DNA from: Telmatactis stephensoni
Taxonomy: Eukaryota; Cnidaria; Anthozoa; Actiniaria; Isophelliidae
DNA length: 64,000 bases
Direction: 5' to 3'
NCBI GenBank assembly: GCA_029948255.1
Contig: JALIZF010001501.1
Span: 186,001 to 250,000 of the forward strand
The notes beneath the pieces were generated by a model. That model ran no database searches. It was not told the DNA's origin and was given only the letters and a program-made list of their open reading frames with translations. This document shows positions 34,789 through 44,630 of this stretch, one piece after another. A program made the translations under genes and the position numbers. How positions within the stretch are numbered: position 1 is the first letter of the stretch; each line of letters starts with the position of its first letter.

Positions 34789-37700
34789 AAGAGATGTTAC
34801 AGAAAATAGTATAGTGCTGTTCAAAAGTGATATCTAATTATAAAGGATTGTCCATTTTGTCTATTTTATCATTTTACAGTTAATTGGACTAACCAACTGG
34901 TCAATCAGATTATACCCAAAAATAACTGGCTCAAATGACTTTTATTGGAATGTAATTGTTTTTCAGTTGGAATATGATTGGTCAATTTTGTTCAAGTACT
35001 CCCACACATATATACATTATTCGTACTATATAGCTCATAGTATAAAAATGTTTTTACCATTCTAGATTTTATCTCAAGTTCTTTCTCAAATGCAACCAAA
35101 ATTGTCTAAAAAATGCTGGCAATCCACGTGATATGCGACGTTTCCAGGTATGTGCAATCACACACTGAGCCAGACAGTGCATGTATCAAGTAAAAAAGAT
35201 TTAGCCCAGAGATGACACAGGCTATCACATTTGAAAATGAGAAAATTCATTAAACAGAAATTCATTTAGGAGCAAGGATGGCACAGTTGGTTAGTGTGTG
35301 GCCATTGGTGCGAGAGGTCCAGAGTTCGATCCCCAGATCTCACATCCTTGTTTTGACTTCTTTCCTTTCCGTGTAGCTTTAAGTAGCTTTAAATACCAGT
35401 GTAAAATGGAGCACTGATGGAGAGAAGGGGTAGAGCATGAGCATACCGTTGGCTTCCTGGGAGACCAGCTTGTAGCTGAAGGAACTTCCGACAATGAATA
35501 TAGTGCTTTACCTTTACCTTTTAAAATTTACAACTTACTGTTATTGTCACAAATATTAAAGACTTGAATTTTTTCTGTAGGTCCATATCTCCACATCAGT
35601 GGATCACCTAGGTGGTGTATTAGCATGCTCTGATAACATGTTTGTACACAACAATTCAAAACATGGAAGGAGGTCTCGCAGACCTGATATGAATGGCAAT
35701 ATGCCAATTTCAAGTAAGACAATTTGTGAGACTGTTGTAGTATTAATAAACAAAGTCAACTTTCTAACCCGCCCTTGTAAACACCTCATTAATATAGATA
35801 CCCTATTAATATGGGCATCAATCTATTATGGGATATTAACAAAAATTAATAAATTTGAAAGACTGGACTGAAAATAGTTCTTGCTAACACAGGTTCTGGA
35901 TATTATGAACAAAAAATTATGATCTGGAGGGTGCCTGCAATATCTGATGGCCTGCTTATAAAAATGGCCTAAGTGACTGTCTTGCCCAATGATTTTTATT
36001 TTAAGTGCTATAAAATGATATTAATTAACATTCCTATGCCAAATATCAATGTCTGGATGTCCATTAAAAAGTCACTTTGGCCATTTTCATAGGCAGCCCT
36101 TCAATTAAAGTTGACTGTATAATGATAATAATTTTTCATATCCCTTCCATTCATTCATTAGTCACAGTGGCTTATATTAGTTATTAGGATGTTGGACTTG
36201 TGGCCAAGAGGCTGCAACTAGTTTGAGTCCTGACTGCAGACAATGTGTCTTTGAGTTTTACTCTATTTGACTCAACAGTGACAACCAGCGTTGCTGGGGT
36301 AAAGTATGAATTGGGGTGGCACCACCCATATCCTTCTGGCTTATAATTACCTCAAACTGTGGTTGAAATTTTAATTTACTTCTGTCCCTTCCTTCCTTCT
36401 TTCCTTCCTTCCTTCCTTCCTTTCTTCATTAGTTATACCTAATTCAAGTGATATAGGTCCTGACACACTCCCCTGACTTAAGGTACTAATGAATCACACT
36501 TTTCTTTCAGTTACACCCTGTATAAAGGCTATTTGCCCCAATGAAGGATGGACATCAGGGGGGACCAATGTTGTCGTCATTGGACACAATTTCTTTGATG
36601 GTCTTCAAGTGGTGTTTGGCTCATTAATTGTCTGGAGTGAGGTAATTTGATTAGTTGATACTTACATTAAATTGGTATTTCTGTGCATTTAGGGGGAAAA
36701 GGGCAGACTCCTTTTATTAATTTTTTATAAGCAATGGATGAAATAGAAAAAAAGAGAGAGGAGAGAGAGATAAAAGATGCCTGAAAGAAGAGGGAAAAAA
36801 GAAATATAGAAGGAATGAAAGAAATAAAGAGTAAAAGGAGGAATGAAAGAAAATGGATGAGGAAAATGGGAACTTGTAATTGGTAAAAGGGAGAGTATTC
36901 TAAAGTTGTGTTTTGTAAAGAAAATAAAGTGAAAGAGAAAGCAGAAGAGTTGTGGGTGCGTGGTCTACAATTGCTTGCTAACATTCATTTATGCTACTAT
37001 AGCTCATAACCTCCAATGCTATAAGAGTACAAGCCCCACCACGCCCCATCCCTGGAGTTGTAGAAGTCACTCTTATGTACAGAAATAAACAATACTGCAA
37101 AAATGCTCCAGGCAAATTCTGTTACACAGGTGAGATGAAGCAAAATGATTGTTTTATATTGTTTGAATGATTTTACGCTTCCACTTATTCCCATTCTTTT
37201 TCCTTTTCAATTCTTCCCACTCCTTCCTAAACCAAGGAACTTGGCTCTTTAGTAAAGGATATGAAAGCATAAAGGCAAAGAGCACCAGATCTTTTAAGAA
37301 ATGTGGGGCCTAGCCTGGGAAAGGGAGCTGATAGTGCTGCCATTTTATTGTCTCTCTTCCTCTACCCCTTCCTTCTAACCAAACCTAAATTTCTCCTCCC
37401 CTCCCCTCCCCTCCCCTCCCCCCAAATTAGAGAGACTGCAAGGTACTGGACAGGCGTTTCAGTTTAGAATATGCTTCAAACATTTGCATTCATTTACAAA
37501 TCATTTCAGTTGTTCGTTACTTACTATTATTTAGCTCTATGTGAACCAACCATTGATTACGGATTCCAAAGGCTTTTAAAACTTATTCCACGACATCCAG
37601 GTGATCCAGAAAGAATACCAAAGGTTAGTTTGTACTCTTGCAATTGTGAACTCATTATGTTTTATAGTAAGAAAGCTTTTCTCTGTCTCCTTCGGCTCAA

Positions 37701-40420
37701 AGTTCACAGTATCAAAGTATACAATTGGATTATTTATTTCGCATTCGTGCGCGCGCATGAGGTCCATTTATTTACAATGGGTTTCCGTGATATGGACTCT
37801 TATTTACCAACATTTTACGTCACACATGGTCAAACTGCGGAGTGGGTCCATAAGTAATTTTGACCATGTGTTGACGTAAAATGGTGGTAAATAAGAAAAG
37901 TCATTGAAAATTTGTTTTTTACCACAAATTGCAGTGGCGGGTCCAGGGGGGTTCCATGGGTTCCACGGAACCCCCCTTGAAGGTTTTAAGCCATTTTTTG
38001 TCAAACATCGACCAAACAATAGAGTATTATACACAGCTGGATTTATGAAACGGAACCCCGGCCCCTTGGAAAAATCCTGGATCCGCCAATGAATTGGAGA
38101 AGTAATTGCTCGTCGAATGCGAGCGCGCAAAATCAAAACAATGACGCAAATCGTTGGTATGGACTCCTATTTACCACAGTTCTCGACCAATCAGAAAGCG
38201 AAAAACTGATTGATTGTGGGAAAAATATTTTCTTCACTGTGGTAAATTTTTAACTCGTGGATTGCAAATCCGCGAGTTATTTTTCCGTGTTACAAATCGA
38301 GCTGATTTGATGCATCCACTCGCAACCGTCTTTCAAAATGACAACGTAATGTATCATGATGTATTAAATTTCATAAATCCAGGAATTGGTATATTTTGAT
38401 CAACCAATTTATACAATGCCTGATTACAAAACTTTGGTTTTCTGCTATTGTAGAATGATTTCCAATTGACTTTCTTTTAATTTTGTAGGAAATTGTTTTG
38501 AAAAGAGCCGCGGATTTAGCTGAAACCCTCTACCAAATGCCCCGCACCCCGACCCAGTTACACCCCTCCCAATACTCCGGCTCTGGTTTAGCCACACCCA
38601 AATCACCCGCACTTGTTGGGGGTCAACATTTCGTCACAATGTACCAAGAAAGTGGAACAAATAGCGCTACATACAATACAGCAATCGCCTCAGATAATCA
38701 AATCCCCGTTGCGTACGCAACCATCGAAAACCCAAATCAACAGAACTCGTCTTCATCGGCACAAACTGATGTAAATAACAATATCGTCGACGCGTCCTCA
38801 AGTGACATATCAGGTAGAATAGCAACAACAGTTGCCTCCATTGGCATGACAAATATTGCTATCCAAGGTGACCCACAGCAACATAGCTCTGACTCGCAGC
38901 CCTCAGGTCATGTGGTTTCTATGACGACTGTCGCTAACGCTTCAAATGGTTACCATGGCAGTATAGTCGCTAACGCTTCAAATGGTTACCATGGCAGTAT
39001 ACCTTTGGCAGCTTTGCATAACATGAGTGTTCCTCCATCGCCGGGATTTTTCAATGGGCCATGTAAGTGAACTTTTCAATTCTCCTTTGTCGGTCGTGGC
39101 AAACTTCTTTTCGGTTGTTACAAAGTTCCCAACTTAATTACCCCTCCCTGGAGTTTTTGTTGTCAGCCTCCCTTCCTAAGTCACCCATTTCTCCGTACTT
39201 TTTGTTTGTTTCTTTTCTCCCTTCGCTATTCCTTCGTCTCGAATCGATTTTCTAAGTCTAAGAAATTATATTTATCAGTTATTCCTCAGTCGCCGTCTTT
39301 GCCTCCAACTCCAAGCAGTGTTCCGCCTGGTGGTAACCCTGGCGTCTTTGCATTTCCAAGCGGTATGATCCAGACAGTTAAGCAAAAGAGCGCGTTTAAT
39401 CCAGTATCGAGACCTCAGTTACTACCAGAGGGAAGTGATGGAATACCAAGTAACCCAACTATTGTGCAAGGTAAATGATTAAAAACGTATATAGTCAACA
39501 TCGCCAGTCATTTGATTAAAAGTAATCCAAGGGAAGTGGGTTTGTGTTCGACTATAGCGTAGTTTTCGAGAAAACTGAGTCCGAAATCATGCAAGGCGGG
39601 CTCACACACGATAAAACTCTTCGCGAAAGTTTTTCTGTAACAACACGCGCGCAAAAACTGTGTGTCTACCCCTGAAGGCCCGGTAATACGAACAACAAAA
39701 TCGTGCGACGCACAACATTGTTGCGTTGTAAGAAAATGTTGCTCGTATTACCAGCCCGCGCACAACAAATTTTTTTTTGTTGCAGAAAAAGTAGACAGTG
39801 CTTCTACTTCGTGCAACAAGGAAAATTTGTTGTGCGCGGGGTAGAAATACGAGCAACATTTGCCCTGCAACTTGCAACGCAACAATGTTGCGCGACAAGT
39901 TGCACGATATTGTTGCTCGTATTAACGGGCCTTGAAGTAGCTGCACGCAACAGTTGCCGGTTTAGAATCGCTACAACTTTCTGCAACGTTGCGCGCACCT
40001 ACGTACTATAAGGTTGGCACACGGTAGAGCTACTGTTTCGCGTAACGTTGCAAGAAAATTGCATCGCGATCGTGTGTGTCTGATGCTCAATGCTGTCGTG
40101 CTCAATAAGTATTGCATTAATGTTGCTTATTCTTATGCAGCTACTAAAACTTGGCTTTAATTTCTATAAAACAGCTGAACTGAACTGAACTGAACTGAAC
40201 TTTATTCACACACGTTTACAATATATACAGAAATATATTTACATTTATGTAAGATAAATACATTTACGTTTAAAAGTTGTGTTTGATTTGTTTTAAGTGC
40301 ATGGGTATTTGATCTAAAATCGCAATTTGTTCTTTGGCAGGTGTTGTATCAAGCCAGTTTGGTGGAACATTCACAATTCCAGTGTCTGGGCAGGCCTACA
40401 TCTCTTCGTCCAAGTCGTAA
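32394..40420 (+). CDS. EBF: COE/EBF (collier/olf/early B-cell factor) transcription factor, whole gene
   Basis: Fourteen coding exons join with consistent phases into about 638 residues. The DNA-binding domain (about residues 35-240) has [31 protein letters not shown] and the COE zinc knuckle H142-x3-C146-x2-C149-x5-C155. The IPT/TIG domain (about 242-327) has NEGWTSGG and [13 protein letters not shown]. The HLH (about 328-375) has [11 protein letters not shown] then [15 protein letters not shown]. Vertebrate EBFs carry a duplicated second helix; here there is only one, as known for invertebrate COE proteins. The tail is a Ser/Thr/Pro-rich transactivation-type region with the conserved [14 protein letters not shown] proteins dimerise and bind palindromic ATTCCCNNGGGAAT-type sites in neural and muscle development. 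The start is the first ATG after an in-frame TAG at 32,358. Upstream noncoding exons cannot be excluded. Confidence 0.96.
32579..32738 (+). CDS. EBF: EBF exon 2
   Basis: Acceptor ATTTCCAG. Encodes the strongly conserved start of the DNA-binding domain ([19 protein letters not shown]) and [15 protein letters not shown]. Donor CCC|GTAAGT, phase 0. Confidence 0.96.
32845..32902 (+). CDS. EBF: EBF exon 3
   Basis: Encodes [19 protein letters not shown], matching the NGIHYRLQLLYSN block of EBFs. Acceptor TTTTAG, donor CAAG|GTTTGT, phase 1. Confidence 0.93.
33340..33395 (+). CDS. EBF: EBF exon 4
   Basis: Encodes [18 protein letters not shown] of the DNA-binding domain. Acceptor TTGACAG, donor CAA|GTAAGA. 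Exons 3 and 4 together restore the frame. Confidence 0.95.
33846..33919 (+). CDS. EBF: EBF exon 5
   Basis: Encodes [20 protein letters not shown] and the first zinc-knuckle ligands H142 and C146. Acceptor TTTTGCAG, donor GCAG|GTATAC, phase 2. Confidence 0.96.
34010..34078 (+). CDS. EBF: EBF exon 6
   Basis: Encodes [18 protein letters not shown] with knuckle ligands C149 and C155. The zinc knuckle is split by an intron. Acceptor TTTTGAAG is weak in pyrimidines but the phase (2 to 2) fits. Confidence 0.95.
34722..34786. repeat. (GA)n microsatellite
   Basis: About 32 GA dinucleotides in EBF intron 6. Confidence 0.97.
35066..35147 (+). CDS. EBF: EBF exon 7
   Basis: Encodes [18 protein letters not shown] and NPRDMRRFQ, essentially invariant in COE proteins. 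The preceding intron contains the (GA)n tract at 34,722-34,786. Confidence 0.96.
35269..35527 (+). mobile_element. tRNA-derived SINE, copy B
   Basis: The most complete copy: A-box region GATGGCACAGTTGGTTAGTG, B box GAGTTCGATCCCCAG, body TTTCCGTGTAGCTTTAAGTA, GGAGCACTGATGGAGAGA, GGCTTCCTGGGAGACCAG, and a 3' end ATATAGTGCTTTACCTTTACC. Lies in EBF intron 7. The other copies (494-702 and 58,727-58,860) share this order. Confidence 0.87.
35581..35713 (+). CDS. EBF: EBF exon 8
   Basis: Encodes the end of the DNA-binding domain, including [19 protein letters not shown], a basic segment. Acceptor TTCTGTAG, donor TCAA|GTAAGA, phase 1. Confidence 0.96.
35922..36117. mobile_element. MITE-like inverted-repeat element, copy 1
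   Basis: The ends carry TATAAAAATGGCCTAAGTGA and TCACTTTGGCCATTTTCATA in inverted orientation. The interior TATCAATGTCTGGATGTCCA matches the element at 62,985-63,214. Lies in EBF intron 8. Confidence 0.7.
36180..36440 (+). mobile_element. Possible diverged SINE plus (CTTC)n
   Basis: GTGGCCAAGAGGCTGCAACT and AGTTTGAGTCCTGACTG resemble tRNA A- and B-box wording. A short CCTT repeat follows at about 36,387-36,425. Weak evidence. Confidence 0.35.
36511..36641 (+). CDS. EBF: EBF exon 9 (IPT/TIG domain, part 1)
   Basis: Encodes [20 protein letters not shown] and [14 protein letters not shown], the first half of the IPT/TIG immunoglobulin-like fold. Acceptor TTTCTTTCAG, donor GAG|GTAATT. Confidence 0.96.
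37003..37129 (+). CDS. EBF: EBF exon 10 (IPT/TIG domain, part 2)
   Basis: Encodes [19 protein letters not shown] and [15 protein letters not shown], the second half of the TIG domain. Donor ACAG|GTGAGA, phase 1. Confidence 0.96.
37535..37623 (+). CDS. EBF: EBF exon 11 (HLH helix 1)
   Basis: Encodes [20 protein letters not shown] and DPERIPK, the first helix and loop of the COE-type HLH. Donor AAG|GTTAGT, phase 0. Confidence 0.96.
37801..37892. repeat. Palindromic element in EBF intron 11
   Basis: TATTTACCAACATTTTACGT plus CACACATGGTCAAA is mirrored by TTTGACCATGTGTTGACGTA plus AAATGGTGGTAAATA. TATGGACTC(T/C)TATTTACCA appears again at 38,158, so this may be part of a larger element. Confidence 0.85.
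37932..38091. mobile_element. 160-bp MITE with 5-bp target repeat
   Basis: The left end CAGTGGCGGGTCCAGG and right end CCTGGATCCGCCAATG are inverted repeats. The 5-mer AATTG flanks both sides (37,927-37,931 and 38,092-38,096). No coding capacity. Lies in EBF intron 11. Confidence 0.82.
38489..39062 (+). CDS. EBF: EBF exon 12 (HLH helix 2 and tail)
   Basis: Starts [18 protein letters not shown] (the only second helix), then about 170 residues of Ser/Thr/Asn/Gln-rich sequence. A 36-bp perfect tandem duplication near 38,930-39,001 repeats [12 protein letters not shown]. Ends in phase 1 at CAT|GTAAGT. Confidence 0.92.
39279..39470 (+). CDS. EBF: EBF exon 13
   Basis: Encodes [20 protein letters not shown] and [18 protein letters not shown], the latter conserved to vertebrate EBFs. 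Acceptor TTTATCAG, donor CAAG|GTAAAT, phase 1. Confidence 0.92.
39595..40085. mobile_element. Nested GCAACG/GCAACA repeat with MITE at 39,675-39,933
   Basis: The inner element runs from AGGCCCGGTAATACGAACAA to TTGCTCGTATTAACGGGCCT, near-perfect inverted ends, with TGA on both sides. It sits within a second repeat containing ACGCGCGCAAAAACTGTGTG before and CAACGTTGCGCGCACC after it, matching 1,790-1,930. Lies in EBF intron 13. Confidence 0.8.
40174..40215 (-). mobile_element. LINE 3' tail remnant (GTTCA)n
   Basis: On the minus strand GTGTGAATAAAGTTCAGTTC continues as further GTTCA pentamers: the AATAAA-plus-pentamer design, private to this copy. Confidence 0.5.
40341..40420 (+). CDS. EBF: EBF exon 14 (terminal)
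   Basis: Encodes [19 protein letters not shown] and a short Ser/Lys tail ending in TAA at 40,418-40,420. The phase fits exon 13. The terminal exon call rests on acceptor TTTGGCAG, frame and position. Confidence 0.82.
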
Positions 40421-41217
40421 ATTGGATATATTTATAGCCTGCTTATTGGATGGGAGGGGAAGGGGAGGGTAAGAGTCCTCTCTTTGTCCCTCTCCTTGGA
40501 GGTCAGACTTAACACCTATGCAGTCTAAAGTATTAATTGAATAGAAGCGGCCTTCCAGCGAAGGCAGGTTGCCATGCAACTGTGTGACGTCATTCAAAAT
40601 CACCACAGAGGACCTTCAAAGCCGTTCAATGGTGATTTTGATGAACAATTTTGACATCTACGACCAGATGGCATTTGCCATACAGATATTTTAATACAAA
40701 GATTAAAATAAACTATATTCTAACAGAGAAACGTTTGCAAAACGCTGGACGTTTTTCTTGAGTAACAAAATTATTTATTTACGGACTGAGTTGATATATT
40801 TGGACAATATTTTTTCTAGTTTAGCTATTAAATCTTTTCATTTTGAGCCGATAAACTCAAAAGAAGAAACAACTTGTGAATTGTAATTTAATGAGAGACG
40901 TGGACCACTTTCAGAAAAGCCGCCATGCCCGCCAAACCTTCCTACTCCGGTCCGCCAAGTTTGTAATTTTTTTGCCTTTAAGAAACGAGTAATATATTTA
41001 TAAATTTATAAGGGCCAACTAGAACTGATTTCTAAGCGCTGGCCTAAATATTTTTGTAGCTTATAATGAAATAGAATATGCTATTTTTGAGATCTTTTGT
41101 GATCTCTTGAGAAAACAATTTCAAATATGAGCTAACTTATTTTTCTAGATACTGTTTTTGAATGAATTCCATACGTGTGAATTATATATACTTATATAAT
41201 TTTATAAAAGCAATAAA
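40421..41217 (+). terminator. EBF: EBF 3' UTR and candidate poly(A) signal
   Basis: A canonical AATAAA at 41,212-41,217 lies 0.8 kb after the stop and is the best polyadenylation candidate. The interval has no coding potential. Confidence 0.5.
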
Positions 41218-41299
41218 GAAGATTTGTGTGAATTTGAATGGTCTTGATACTATTTTTGTCATCGCAGTTTTATTATCGCAGTAACCATGAGTTCGTGCT

Positions 41300-41545
41300 A
41301 CAGTTTATCCTTCGGGAGGGGTGCAGCGTTGCGTTATAGCCGGAATCTGTTAAGAAGCTCCGGAGGATATTTTAGAAAAGTGTCGAGAAGAAAATAGTCT
41401 CCTACGCAGCCGCAGTTTTGAACTGCGTTGGCGGAGCTGTGTAGGAGACTAAGAAGAGGGCCCAAAGTCATCTCAGGAGTGGGTGCGCACCACACCCTTG
41501 CCCCTCTTCCTAAATCCACTCCTGCCTGCACCAATGTCGTCCTTA
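41300..41545 (+). mobile_element. Dispersed repeat (CTCAGGAG family), copy 1, interrupted
   Basis: GGAGGATATTTTAGAAAAG and GGCCCAAAGTCATCTCAGGA, with CACCCTTGCCCCTCTTCC, match copies at 54,720-54,895 (minus) and 60,308-60,480. The copy is split by the 53-bp MITE at 41,397-41,449. Confidence 0.75.
41397..41449. mobile_element. 53-bp hairpin MITE with TA duplication
   Basis: GTCTCCTACGCAGCCGCAG to GGCGGAGCTGTGTAGGAGAC, flanked by TA on both sides. Same outer arm as the 80-bp hairpin at 18,320, inserted into another repeat. Confidence 0.85.
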
Positions 41546-41559
41546 GACCCTTACGCATC

Positions 41560-42001
41560 ATCATCATCATCATCATCATCATCTTGATACCACTTTTTTA
41601 AATAAAGAGTTTTCTAAGCATCACAAGTTAAGGGCAATTTTTAAACAAAAATAGAATAAAGCCTGACACACTATGCTAAGAAAGTTAGCCTTTGAAAAGG
41701 TTTTTCGAGAGAAGATGGGAGGAAACGATTTCCTTCCTTGCTGAACCGGGGTTGAGTAACGACAAAGAAAGTTTTCCAAAAAATTAGTTGAAATATTTAT
41801 TACAGTGGTCTTTAGAACACAAAAATACAAACCTGACTCTAATACCTCTTGGAACTTGAGCACGGAAATTTCCGAAATTAGCTACCCTGGCACCCAAGGT
41901 AGAAATTAGCCTGTGGTTGGTCTTCCTGTATTTGTATAAATCGAGTGGTCCTAGTACCCAAACAAGGTCACTCGAGCATTTACAAACAACAAGATGTCGC
42001 C
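41560..42001 (+). promoter_or_regulatory. Upstream region and uORF of the attractin gene
   Basis: The likely promoter/5' UTR. A five-codon upstream ORF starts at ATG 41,994 and stops at TGA 42,006-42,008. That stop overlaps the second in-frame ATG of the main frame (TGATG) and runs past the first (42,002). This arrangement could attenuate initiation or permit reinitiation. A (CAT)n run lies at about 41,557-41,583. Confidence 0.4.
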
Positions 42002-42168
42002 ATGTTGATGAGGAGTCGAAATTCTCTGATTTTTACCATATTAATAGTATCAAATGTCGTAATTTTTGTCCATAGCGGTTTTTACAAAGTTCCAGAATGT
42101 GATAGCAAAAACGAATGTCCTTGCAAGCCCGGATATTGGGGAAGAAATTGCAAGTATTGTCGTCTGAG
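42002..42168 (+). CDS. ATRN: ATRN exon 1
   Basis: MLMRSRNSLIFTILIVSNVV starts a hydrophobic signal peptide with likely cleavage near VHS|G, then CDSKNECPCKPGYWGRNC (EGF-like). The ATG at 42,002 is the first in frame; 42,008 is an alternative. Donor TGAG|GTACGT, phase 2. Confidence 0.85.
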
Positions 42169-44597
42169 GTACGTCGCACTATATAAATTGATTTTACAAC
42201 TCCCTGTCGTGTATTACTTAATTGGATTATACACATTGTATTGAACCTCTCCGTAAACCTTATATTCTCTAGAAAACATTATAGTAAGCGTCAAGTTTGA
42301 TTTTGGCGATGCAGAACTTGAAAACCATATGTTTTTAAGTAGTACAATGAATGATACATCGTCATTTCCATATAAACGAGTAGACGTGTAGAAATGGGAA
42401 CGTCTTGATTTGTAAACTTTGCTTCCGTCGTTAAATCATTTCAGAAAAACGATAGATCAGTAAGTTCTAGACGTGGAATTTGAGGCCCAAATGTTGACAA
42501 TATTTTGATATTTGGGGCTTAAAACTTACCCACCAAATCGTGGATAATTTGTGAAAATCTTCTCGAAACCAGTGCAATGTCATATTTCCTGTTTCAAGTA
42601 TTTTTTCCTTTCGCTTTTTCAAACGTTCTGATTTTTCAATTTCTTTTTAATGTTCTTAAGTTTTATATACATTGTGAATAAATTGAATTATACTGAACGT
42701 ATTTCAGCTATAAAAAATTAAGTAAGCTACTTTCACTTTCTCTCAAAATGTTTTGAGCGAATAACTATAGGGAGCCGTATTGAAAATAAGTTTCAGGAGA
42801 CAATTATTTTACTGAATGCATTATTTTGAAGGAAAATCAGCAGGATACAATATTTTACTTTGAAATATGAATTCCTAAAATGTCTAATTGAGAGTAAATT
42901 ACTCTATTTGAGCTCAGCTGTCAATTTAATATTAATTTGGAAAAACGTGATGATGAAATTTTCACTTTTCTTGACAATTAAAATATAAACTTATTTGGGT
43001 AAAATAAATAATAGCAGCTTTAGCCTTGAAGGATATTGAGAATTATTTTATTCAATATGACTGAGGACTTGAGTAAATTCTCTTTTAAGCTAAAACATGC
43101 TTCCTAACTTGAAAGCAAAGTTGGACTGTATGGAAAAAACTTACTTGTGTTTTGTTTATGCTTAGCCATAGACATGTAGCTTCTGGATATAAAGTTTTTA
43201 TTTATCTTCCAAATAAACAATCACCTGATCGAATCAGCTTATTGTGATTCTCTCATGTTGGAGGTTGAGGTTTGGGCCTTGGCCAGCTGGTGCTTGGGGT
43301 CGTTAAATAGCCTAAAATAGAGTTCTGCTTTTGTAATACTTGCATATAGTTAGATCTCTATGTCTTTAAAATAATGATGTTAAACTCAGTTGGCCCTATC
43401 TCTATAATACATATTACCCGGCTGCATTGGAAAGACATAAAGGATTTTTAATCCCTTCCAACTATTAATTCCCAAAACGTATAGATTCATATCCATGGGA
43501 CAGAGTTCCCAGTGAGTTTGTGTATGTGACAGCTCTTGTGTTATTCATGCCTGTAGAGAAATTAAAGTACTAGCCAAATAAAATAAGAGGTTGTGTTTCT
43601 GGATTGACCTATTTCATTCATATTTGACTTTAATATCTCTTGAATTGACTCAAAAGTTCTATTAGAGGGTGTCTGAGCTTTAAGTGAAAGTCAGATGTTT
43701 GTGAGATAAAATTCTAGACTAAACAGAATTTTACTTTGTATTGTGCCTAAAATTGTATAATTGTACAACTCATAATATTTATTGTACAATGCTTTTTAAC
43801 TGGTTAAAGAATGCAAACAAAATGTTCTCATCTGTTGAGAAAATCTCAAGCCCAATCCACACAAATCAGTTCTATTTGGAAGTACTGAAAATAAATTATT
43901 GTATAATAGTGTGTGCTGATTCAATTTTGTTCACCATGTGGAATAAGATTTTACAAATTAAAATGGTTTAAAAACACTGATTGCCAGCTGTCCAATTTTC
44001 TTTCCATGTGTGTGCACTTAAAACTTGAAGAGTGTTTTCAGTAGTTCCATCCTGTTTTTTTTTACGTTTTTAACTTTATTCATAATTAAAGAACAAACAG
44101 TAATGACTTTTTAGCATTAAATGTACAAAAACAAACAAAACAAAACAAAAATACAAAAACAAGTAATAAATAAATGATTGAATCCCTCAATAACAGTGGT
44201 TTTAATTAAGGGTTGTTTGAAAGACAATAGTCCCCTTCACAGTTCTCTGTGCCATCTTGAAAGGTAGCCATGCCTTTGCATCGAAGCAAGACGAACGGTG
44301 AGCGTGCAATGATAGAGACCTGTGAATAATTGTTCTAAGTGTTAAAAAAGGTATCTATCATTGCATGCTCACCGTTCGTCTCACTTCGATGCAAAGGTAC
44401 GGCTACCTTTCAAAATAGCACAGGGAACTGTGAAGGGGACTATTCAGGACTATTCCCACTAACTCAGGATTTTAAATTATCATTTTTCTATATTTATTAT
44501 CACATATACATTATTATTACTCATTTACCTATTTTGATCGATTTAAAACACTATAATTGATATTTAGGATTTTAGTGCTATAAATTGTTCATATTTG

Positions 44598-44630
<33 letters not shown>

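Noticed and set aside
35269..35345. Functional tRNA gene
   Set aside because: A and B boxes are present but no complete cloverleaf, and the downstream body is shared with dispersed copies: a SINE.
37471..37879. Open frames of 92-128 codons around EBF exon 11
   Set aside because: They read through the exon 11 donor or use another frame; the EBF exon structure and homology explain the coding part.
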